Positions 58,805 to 64,000 of a stretch of 64,000 nt of DNA are shown piece after piece. The notes below the pieces were generated by a model that saw only the letters and a list, made by a program, of their open reading frames with translations, searched no databases and was not told the DNA's origin. The DNA lies in contig JAJVII010000018.1 of NCBI GenBank assembly GCA_022072085.1, positions 116,240-180,239 of the forward strand, in the 5' to 3' direction. The number at the start of each line of letters is the position of its first letter. Within the stretch, counting starts at the first letter, position 1. A program made the position numbers and the translations under genes. Source of the stretch: Phycisphaerae bacterium (GTDB lineage: Bacteria > Planctomycetota > Phycisphaerae > JAJVII01).

Positions 58805-60007
58805 TCACGCCTCGACGATCGCGGCGCGGATGATGTCCGGGTTGTCGTTGAGGGCCCTAAGCATCGCCTCGCTGGGGGCCTTGCTGAGAGTCAGGCGGCA
58901 GACGGCCGCCTTGGCGCCGCGGAAGATGCGGTTCTCCATCTGCTCCACGTTGATGCCCTCGTCGCGGAGACAATCCAGCACGCCGGCCAGCACGCCCACC
59001 TTATCCAGGTGGCGCACGACCAGTCCGGCGGCCGCGTTCACCTCGCTGGGGGGCGCCATGTTCACGCAGTTGCCGACCTGGCCCGCGGTCAGGAAGCCGC
59101 CCAGGATGGCCATCGCCATCTCGGCCGTCTCGTCCTGGGCCTGCTCGGTCGAAGCGCCGATATGGTGCGTGCCGATCCAGTTGGGCACGTCGCGCAGCGG
59201 GTGGTCGAAGGCCTCGTCCGCGGCGCCGGGCTCGTCGGCGTAGACGTCCAGCCCGGCGCGGAGCTTGCCGGCCTTGAGGGCCTCAATCAGGGCGGCCTGA
59301 TCGACGACTTCGCCGCGGGCGGTGTTGATGAGCATCGCCCCGGGCTTCATCGCCGCGATGAACTTCGCGTCGATCAGCCCCTTGGTCTCCTTGGCCTTGG
59401 CGACGTGCAGGCTGATGACATCGGCGCCTCGGGCGACCTCCAGCGGGGTCTTGCAGAAGCCGACGCCCAGGTCAGCCGCCCCGTCGGGGGTCAGGCTGCG
59501 CGACCAGGCGATGACCTTCATGCCGAACGCCCGGGCCCGCTCGACGACCAGCCGCCCGATCGCCCCGACGCCGACGACGCCCAGCGTCTTGCCCTTGATG
59601 CCGTCGGCCTTGGAGTAGAGTTTCTTGGCCCACTTGCCGGCGCGCAGGTCGGCGACGTTGTCGGGGATGCGGCGGTCCAGGGCGAGCATCAGGCCGAGGG
59701 CCAGTTCCGCGACGGCGGCCGAGTTGGTCCCCGGGCAGTTGGCGACATAGATGCCGCGGCCGGCTGCGTGGTCGCAGTCGATGTTGTCCACGCCCGCGCC
59801 GGCGCGGATGATCAACGACAGACTCGGCGCGGCGTCGATGACCTCGCGGGTGACCTTGGTCGAGCGGACGATCAGCACATTGGCGTCGGCGACGGCCGCG
59901 GCGAGGGCGGCGTCCTTCAGGCCGGTCTTGACGATCGGCTCGGCGTGAAACGACCGCACGCGGTCCTCGCACCAGCCGGGCAACCTATCAGCGATGAAGA
60001 TTTTCAT
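58805..60007 (-). CDS. serA: D-3-phosphoglycerate dehydrogenase-like enzyme with ACT domain
   Basis: The 400-residue protein is the short type of SerA. LGVVGVGAIGRLVVERARAF is the dinucleotide site. The catalytic Arg is in IRAGAGVDNID, the Glu in AGLDVYADEP and the His in THHIGAST. Residues about 320-400 form the ACT domain (VRHLDKVGVLAGVLDCLRDE, then GINVEQMENRIF) used for serine feedback. It oxidises 3-phosphoglycerate in the first step of serine synthesis. Length and domain order match the common bacterial enzyme. It is followed by the REP/transposase region. Confidence 0.93.
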   Translation of the reverse strand: MKIFIADRLPGWCEDRVRSFHAEPIVKTGLKDAALAAAVADANVLIVRSTKVTREVIDAAPSLSLIIRAGAGVDNIDCDHAAGRGIYVANCPGTNSAAVAELALGLMLALDRRIPDNVADLRAGKWAKKLYSKADGIKGKTLGVVGVGAIGRLVVERARAFGMKVIAWSRSLTPDGAADLGVGFCKTPLEVARGADVISLHVAKAKETKGLIDAKFIAAMKPGAMLINTARGEVVDQAALIEALKAGKLRAGLDVYADEPGAADEAFDHPLRDVPNWIGTHHIGASTEQAQDETAEMAMAILGGFLTAGQVGNCVNMAPPSEVNAAAGLVVRHLDKVGVLAGVLDCLRDEGINVEQMENRIFRGAKAAVCRLTLSKAPSEAMLRALNDNPDIIRAAIVEA

Positions 60008-60045
60008 GGTGTTTCTCCTGTGGGATGGATTGTCGCACGAAGAAC

Positions 60046-60068
60046 CCCGGCGTCAAGGAGACGCCGGG
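60046..60068. repeat. REP palindrome (left copy)
   Basis: CCCGGCGTC-AAGGA-GACGCCGGG, a 9-bp perfect stem with a five-base loop, followed by CCTGGGGGGAGAAGAACG. The same unit occurs at 60758-60780. Confidence 0.8.
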
Positions 60069-60137
60069 CCTGGGGGGAGAAGAACGAGTCGCGGGGATTG
60101 GGGAAGCAAGCATCCGGGAAGTCGCGTCCTCCCCAAG

Positions 60138-60160
60138 CCCCGGGTCTCCTTGACCCGGGG
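60138..60160. repeat. REP palindrome (inverted variant)
   Basis: CCCCGGGTC-TCCTT-GACCCGGGG. The loop TCCTT is the complement of AAGGA, so this is the same element in the other orientation with a changed stem. It lies just beyond the 3' end of the transposase-like gene. Confidence 0.75.
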
Positions 60161-60188
60161 GAAGCGTCCGGAACCCATCCCGCACCGA

Positions 60189-60731
60189 TCATGTCCGCAA
60201 CCAACTGTGAAAGAGATCCCCCTGGTCAACGTGCCCCCACAGGTACGCCAGCGCCGACTTGACGGCGGCGGCGTCGGGGAGCGACCGCATGTGGCGCCCT
60301 TCCACCCACCAGCGCGGGCGGGGCGGCGGCGGCGGGCCCAGCGCCCTGCTCGCAGCCTGCTTGTAGCGCCCCACCGCGGGACGGATGTGGGTCTCGGGAA
60401 AGCAGGCGACGAGGTGAACGTGCCAGCTCCCCAACACGATCAGGCCCGGCTGGACGTTGGGCTTCATTCGCTCGATGCGATCCGCGGTCGCGATCAGGGC
60501 CGCTTTCTGTTATCGGCCGGTCAGGAAGATCGCGCCCCTGGAAAGGGACCGGGCGTACTCGAACAGCGCCCGGTATCGCCGGGCGTCGTAGACGTCTTCA
60601 CCGGGCGCGGCGTAACGGACGGGCGGGGGGACGTGCTGGCGGCCTCGACGCGTCTGAAAGCCCCGCGGGTCGCCCGGCAACCATGCGCCGTAGGTGGACC
60701 AGGTGACCAACCAGGGCTTCAGGTCGATCAT
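60189..60731 (-). pseudogene. REP-associated tyrosine transposase (HUH/Y1-type) broken by an in-frame stop
   Basis: On the minus strand the first part starts at 60731 with MIDLKPWLVTWSTYGAWLPG, then runs to a TAA at 60510-60512. The same frame continues, with QKAALIATADRIERMKPN followed by GLIVLGSWHVHLVACFPET, to a stop at 60189. HVHLV is the HUH-nuclease metal motif, and the downstream VGRYKQAASRALG fits the region of the catalytic Tyr. WLVTWSTYGAWLPG is typical of RAYT/TnpA_REP proteins. So this is a full-length transposase-like gene with one nonsense codon. Stop readthrough or sequencing error are alternatives. REP palindromes flank both ends. Confidence 0.85.
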
Positions 60732-60757
60732 GGGGACGCCTCGCGGAAGGCGGATTT

Positions 60758-60814
60758 CCCGGCGTCAAGGAGACGCCGGGCTTGGGGAAGAAGGAGACGC
60801 CGGGCTTGGGGAAG
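60758..60814. repeat. REP palindrome and tandem 24-bp repeat (right copy)
   Basis: The palindrome CCCGGCGTC-AAGGA-GACGCCGGG spans 60758-60780. A 24-bp unit containing its right arm and the CTTGGGGAAG tail (60767-60790) is then repeated at 60791-60814. It lies just upstream of the transposase-like gene start on the minus strand and before the mreB end. Confidence 0.85.
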
Positions 60815-60852
60815 AACATTGCAGTGGGAGTTTTCACCCCCGGACCCCTGCG

Positions 60853-61920
60853 CTACAGTTCGTCCTCGTCGGACTCCATCGTGTCGCGCCAGTCGTCGAT
60901 GTTTTCGAGGTAGACGGCGGTCCCGCGGGCGACGCAGGTGAGGGGGTCGTCGGCCAAGCGGCAGTCCAAGCCGGTCGCGTTGGCCAGCACGCGGTTCATG
61001 CCGCGCAACAGAGCCCCGCCGCCGGCCAGCACGATGCCGTGATCGACCAGGTCGGCGGCCAGTTCGGGCTCGGCCTTCTCCAGGGTGCGGGTGACGGTCT
61101 CGACGATCTGGCCGACGGGCTCCTTGAGGGCCTCGCGGATCTCCTCGGACGAGACGATGGTCTTGCGCGGCAGGCCGGAGATCATGTCGCGGCCGCGGAC
61201 CTCCATCGTCTGCTCCTCGCCGACGGGGTAGGCCGAGCCGATCTCGATCTTGACCCGCTCAGCCGTCTGCTCGCCGATCATCAGGTTGTAGGTGCGTTTC
61301 ATGTGGTTGATGATGGCCTCGTCCATGTCGTCGCCGGCGACGCGGATGGACTCGCAGACGGAGATGTCAGCCAGCGTGAGGATGGCCACCTCGGTGGTGC
61401 CGCCACCGATGTCGACGATCATCGAGCCGGTGGGCTCGGTGATGGGCAGCAGGGCGCCGATGGCGGCGGCCTTGGGCTCCTCGACGAGGTAGCATCGGCG
61501 GGCGCCGGCGCGTTCGGCGCTGTTGAGGACGGCCCGCTTCTCGACAGCGGTAATGCCCGAGGGAATGGCGATGACGACGCGCGGCTTGAGGAAGCTGCGG
61601 CGTCCGTGGACCTTGCGGATGAAGTAGCTGAGCATCGCCTCGGTGATGTCAAAGTCGGCGATGACGCCGTCCTTGAGCGGTCGGATGGCGGTGATCGAGC
61701 CGGGGGTCTTGCCGAGCATCTGCTTGGCGACCAGCCCGACGGCGTTGCCGTTGTCCAGGACCTGGTTGGTGCCACGCTTGACGGCGACGACGGAGGGCTC
61801 GTTCAGGACGATGCCTTCGCCGCGGACACAGACCAGGGTGTTGCAGGTGCCCAGGTCGATGCCCATGTCGGTTGAGAAGTGACCTAAGATGGAGTCGAAC
61901 AGCACGGGCCGTCCCCTCAT
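60853..61920 (-). CDS. mreB: Rod-shape-determining protein MreB
   Basis: The 355-residue product has the actin-family sites: DMGIDLGTCNTLV (phosphate 1), IVDIGGGTTEVAILTL (phosphate 2), and VLAGGGALLRGMNRVL (adenosine). VKRGTNQVLDNGNAVG and AIRPLKDGVIADFDITEAML are MreB-specific. It polymerises under the membrane and directs elongasome synthesis. The ATG at 61920 lacks a good Shine-Dalgarno; a GTG at 61905 with GGGA upstream is another possible start and would shorten the N-terminus to a usual length. The membrane proteins encoded upstream on the same strand replace the usual mreC and mreD. Confidence 0.97.
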   Translation of the reverse strand: MRGRPVLFDSILGHFSTDMGIDLGTCNTLVCVRGEGIVLNEPSVVAVKRGTNQVLDNGNAVGLVAKQMLGKTPGSITAIRPLKDGVIADFDITEAMLSYFIRKVHGRRSFLKPRVVIAIPSGITAVEKRAVLNSAERAGARRCYLVEEPKAAAIGALLPITEPTGSMIVDIGGGTTEVAILTLADISVCESIRVAGDDMDEAIINHMKRTYNLMIGEQTAERVKIEIGSAYPVGEEQTMEVRGRDMISGLPRKTIVSSEEIREALKEPVGQIVETVTRTLEKAEPELAADLVDHGIVLAGGGALLRGMNRVLANATGLDCRLADDPLTCVARGTAVYLENIDDWRDTMESDEDEL

Positions 61921-62088
61921 CAGGTGAACGGGTCAACCTGGACCGAAGCGGCTCCGGACGCCCGGAACCACCCAGATGCGCTGAACCTGAAATCCCGGTT
62001 ATTATCGGTCAGGCGAACGGCTTCTAAACAGGAAAAGTGCGGATTGCGCAAGCGGCCTTCTCGATCGCTGCCTCGCGCCGCGGCGGGC

Positions 62089-62343
62089 TCAGGCGATCCG
62101 CTCGATCGGGGCGACCGCAACGGTGTCGAGGATCCGCATGCTGGCGGCCGGCTTGTTGGCAGCGCCCGGGACGGCCGGCGGGTTCTGCACCTCGGGACGC
62201 ACCACCAGCAGTTCCCACGCCAAAGCCGCGGCCACGAACAGACAGGCCACGATGACCAGCACCGTGTAGACGTTGGCCTGAGGCTTGACCACGCGCGGTC
62301 CGCCGCCGAATCCGCCACCGGCCGATGTATCCAACCTGCTCAT
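62089..62343 (-). CDS. Small single-pass membrane protein (84 residues)
   Basis: It begins MSRLDTSAGGGFGGGPRVVK, then a membrane helix at about 26-47 (YTVLVIVACLFVAAALAWEL). The tail is Pro/Ala-rich and ends with TVAVAPIERIA. The protein lies between the coiled-coil protein gene and mreB on the same strand, with gaps of 73 and 168 bases. Function unknown; position suggests a role near the MreB machinery. It is not MreD, which has several helices. Confidence 0.7.
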   Translation of the reverse strand: MSRLDTSAGGGFGGGPRVVKPQANVYTVLVIVACLFVAAALAWELLVVRPEVQNPPAVPGAANKPAASMRILDTVAVAPIERIA

Positions 62344-62416
62344 CTGCTGCTCCCGTCAGAAGGCGTTCAGGCAGTCAACTTCAACTCATCCCCCAACCCG
62401 GACCCGGGCGGACGTC

Positions 62417-63259
62417 TCAGAACGGGTCCAGCCGGTTCCACGCCTTGTCGTGCACCTGCACCTGGGCCTCGACCAACTGGAGTCGGCCGACCGAGGAGTC
62501 GGCTTCGACCTTGATGACGACCATCTCGGCCAAGTACTTGCCGCCGCGGAAGACCGTGAACTTCATGCCCGGGACCACGCCGTCCACCTTGCCCACGCTG
62601 ATGACCGCGTGGTCGTCGCCGACCGCGGTGATCTCGCCCTTGATCGGCGGGCCGACGGCTTCAGGCACAGCCGGCTGGCCGGTCTGGCCGGTCGTCGTGG
62701 TCTGCCCGGCCTCCTGGAGGCGGCGGCGGAGTTCGTTGATGGCCTCGTCCTGGAGCTTGATCTGCTTGGAGAGGTAATCGTTGCGGGCCTGGAGCCCGTT
62801 GGCCTGCTCCGATACGTCGGTGTACTTGACGCTGATGTCGGTCAGTCGGGCGTGGGTGCTGGTCACCTCGGCTTCGAGCTTCTTGATCAGCTCGTTGTTC
62901 TGAGCGACGATCCGCTCGAGGTTCTGCTTCTCGACGGTCATGCTCTGGACCTGGCCGTTCAGCCCGGCGATCTGCACGTCGCGCTTGCTCACCTCGCCCT
63001 GGAGGTTGGTCAGCGCTTCCTGCTGGCTGTTGGTCGTGGTCTGGTACTGGCGGTCCTTGGCCAGGCCGTCAGCGCGGGCCTGCTTGAGCTGGTCGTCCAG
63101 CACGGTCTTGGACTGGTTGGCTTCCTTCAACTGCTGCTGGAGGGCCTCGTAGGCCGGCTTCCATTTGCGGTAATCCCGGTTGACGATGATCACCGCCACG
63201 CTCGCGGCAATGGTCAGGACGACCAGCAGCACGATGAAGATTTTCGTAAGGATGTTCAC
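62417..63259 (-). CDS. Membrane protein with MreC-like topology (coiled coil plus C-terminal beta domain)
   Basis: It begins with a GTG at 63259, with AGGAG about ten bases upstream and a strong promoter at 63426-63453. The 280-residue protein has a membrane helix at 8-26 (IFIVLLVVLTIAASVAVIIV), a coiled coil at about 35-190 rich in Gln, Glu and Lys, and a C-terminal beta domain with GEITAVGDDHAVISVGKVDG followed by VVPGMKFTVF. That helix-coiled-coil-beta-domain order matches MreC, but I do not see a standard MreC signature. It is upstream of mreB, so an MreC-like role is inferred. A FlgT-like C-terminal domain is the alternative. Confidence 0.7.
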   Translation of the reverse strand: MNILTKIFIVLLVVLTIAASVAVIIVNRDYRKWKPAYEALQQQLKEANQSKTVLDDQLKQARADGLAKDRQYQTTTNSQQEALTNLQGEVSKRDVQIAGLNGQVQSMTVEKQNLERIVAQNNELIKKLEAEVTSTHARLTDISVKYTDVSEQANGLQARNDYLSKQIKLQDEAINELRRRLQEAGQTTTTGQTGQPAVPEAVGPPIKGEITAVGDDHAVISVGKVDGVVPGMKFTVFRGGKYLAEMVVIKVEADSSVGRLQLVEAQVQVHDKAWNRLDPF

Positions 63260-63689
63260 GGCGGCAGTTCTCCTTTTGGGTCCCAGCGACTCGCCGGCGG
63301 GCGCTACACGTCATTCGTCCAGCCGCGTTCCGTACGGACACAGGGGCGACACTTCCCCTTCCCGCGACTGCTGTCCGGTATAAGTGCCTATGTATAAGGC
63401 CGTTTCCGCTATTAGCGCAAGGTTCATTCTAAGAGAGCCCGGGGGGCTGTCAAGCAAATTTGGACCCAGGAAAAGTGGACAATCGCGATGCCGGCTCCAG
63501 GAAATCGGCCAGGCCGCCCGTCGCGGCCCCCCCTGCTTTGCGATCGCCCTTGCCACCGCCCTCTGCCTGCCTTAGGATGGAGCCAAGGGGGTGCTGGTGC
63601 CTGCCGCCCGCCAACCCGCGTCCGCCCGCCCGAATCGGGACCGGGCGCCCTCCTTGCCCGGCCCCGCAGGGCTCGGCGTCCAGGCCTTG
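63260..63689. other. Intergenic stretch with a promoter but no recognised gene
   Basis: It contains the strong leftward promoter at 63426-63453 and a roughly 160-base 5' leader for the coiled-coil gene. Frames in it are short shadows. Its right part leads into the Rhs fragment without an obvious start. Confidence 0.5.
63426..63453 (-). promoter_or_regulatory. Sigma-70-type promoter for the coiled-coil/mreB genes
   Basis: On the minus strand TTGACA, 16 bases, TAGAAT, a strong pair. The leader to the GTG at 63259 is about 160 bases. Confidence 0.65.
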
Positions 63690-63875
63690 GCTGCCATCTC
63701 CCCCACCCACGACGCCAGCGGGAACCTGACGTGTGACGGGCTCTACAAGTTCACCTGGGACGCCTGGAACCGGCTGGTGAAGGTGACCCGGGCCTATCGC
63801 GACGGCAACGGGGACCTGCAGTCGGGCTCACAGATCGCGGCCTTGGCCTATGATCCGCTGGGCCGTAGAATCATC
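63690..63875 (+). pseudogene. Rhs/YD-repeat fragment truncated by an insertion sequence
   Basis: One frame reads SPTHDASGNLTCDGLYKFTW, then DAWNRLVKVTRAYRDGNGDL and LAYDPLGRRI. These are the YD-repeat phrases of Rhs proteins. The match stops at 63875, exactly where the IS end GTAAGACTTC begins. Upstream the frame has no Rhs-like sequence and no start, so this is an orphan segment rather than an active gene. Rhs proteins carry polymorphic toxins; no toxin part is present. Confidence 0.8.
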
Positions 63876-64000
63876 GTAAGACTTCACCCGTCTGCAACGG
63901 ATTCTACGGGTAGTGGCGGGAGTTGGCCAGAGGTCAGGTAGGCGCGCAGGGCGTTGGCGATGGTGGTCATCGGGTCGTGGCCGCGGAGCCGCAGGGTGCG
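63876..64000 (-). mobile_element. IS66-like insertion sequence, left end (runs off the window)
   Basis: The element begins with GTAAG at 63876-63880, the typical start of IS66-family terminal repeats, and contains the C-terminal end of a transposase gene on the minus strand. The right end lies outside the window, so the family and length are provisional. The 8-base target duplication expected for this family would be GAATCATC (63868-63875) and should recur at the far end. Confidence 0.6.
63884..64000 (-). CDS. Transposase C-terminal fragment (IS66-like)
   Basis: The last 38 codons read RTLRLRGHDPMTTIANALRA, then YLTSGQLPPLPVESVADG and a TGA at 63884-63886. LRGHDP and TGQLPPLP are typical ends of IS66-family transposases in planctomycetes. 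The gene continues beyond 64000, so its integrity is unknown. Confidence 0.7.
   Translation of the reverse strand, partial: RTLRLRGHDPMTTIANALRAYLTSGQLPPLPVESVADG

Noticed and set aside
63384..63575. Short forward frame before the Rhs fragment
   Set aside because: It begins opposite a strong leftward promoter, shows no domain and has no ribosome-binding site.

Overview
The window looks like chromosome of a GC-rich planctomycete, most likely from the Phycisphaerae or a related uncultured lineage. The supporting signs are several secreted proteins ending in PEP-CTERM sorting tails, a Cys-type sulfatase, many large secreted beta-propeller and glycan-active proteins, Thr-Thr-Gln/Arg-Pro tails on secreted proteins, and single genes scattered on both strands rather than packed into long operons. 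This taxonomic call is inference; no rRNA is present.

Layout. 1-7.7 kb: the N-terminal part of a secreted protein, a PEP-CTERM remnant, secreted polysaccharide-active proteins, a cyclase-family protein and a GntR/LacI-type regulator. 8-21 kb: two PEP-CTERM proteins, two tandem NHL-type propeller paralogues, a PQQ-type propeller protein and a GT-A glycosyltransferase. 21-29 kb: two Gfo/Idh/MocA oxidoreductases, DUF192, a SpoIIE-type phosphatase, a secreted trypsin-like protease, Maf, DUF2062 and a GT9 heptosyltransferase-like protein. 29-38 kb: three paralogous exported proteins, split by an inserted restriction-modification cassette (cytosine methyltransferase with an extra N-terminal domain, a DUF4928-like protein, a 56-residue basic protein, Vsr), a repeat-rich spacer and a sulfatase. 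37.8-42.2 kb: a nucleobase permease, an overlapping ATPase plus partner pair that resembles a defence module, and an epimerase. 42-48 kb: a lipoprotein with a degenerate histone-deacetylase fold, DUF4349, tRNA-Leu(GAG), a strongly structured probable non-coding RNA with an intrinsic terminator, rpmE, prfA and a coupled nucleoside phosphorylase. 48-60 kb: PanE-like reductase, a GH-like protein, DegT aminotransferase, MBL hydrolase, two transglutaminase-like proteins, a secreted esterase and a SerA-type dehydrogenase. 60-64 kb: a nonsense-interrupted REP-associated transposase flanked by its palindromes, mreB with two upstream membrane proteins, and an Rhs fragment cut by an IS66-like element that runs off the window.

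Functionally the window mixes housekeeping (RF1, bL31, MreB, Maf, SerA) with an extensive extracellular and polysaccharide-oriented repertoire and two separate candidate genome-defence loci. The most interesting items are the 30.4-33.6 kb restriction-modification cassette, the 39.2-41.1 kb ATPase pair, the 44.96-45.27 kb RNA candidate, the catalytically degenerate deacetylase-like lipoprotein, and the REP/transposase unit.
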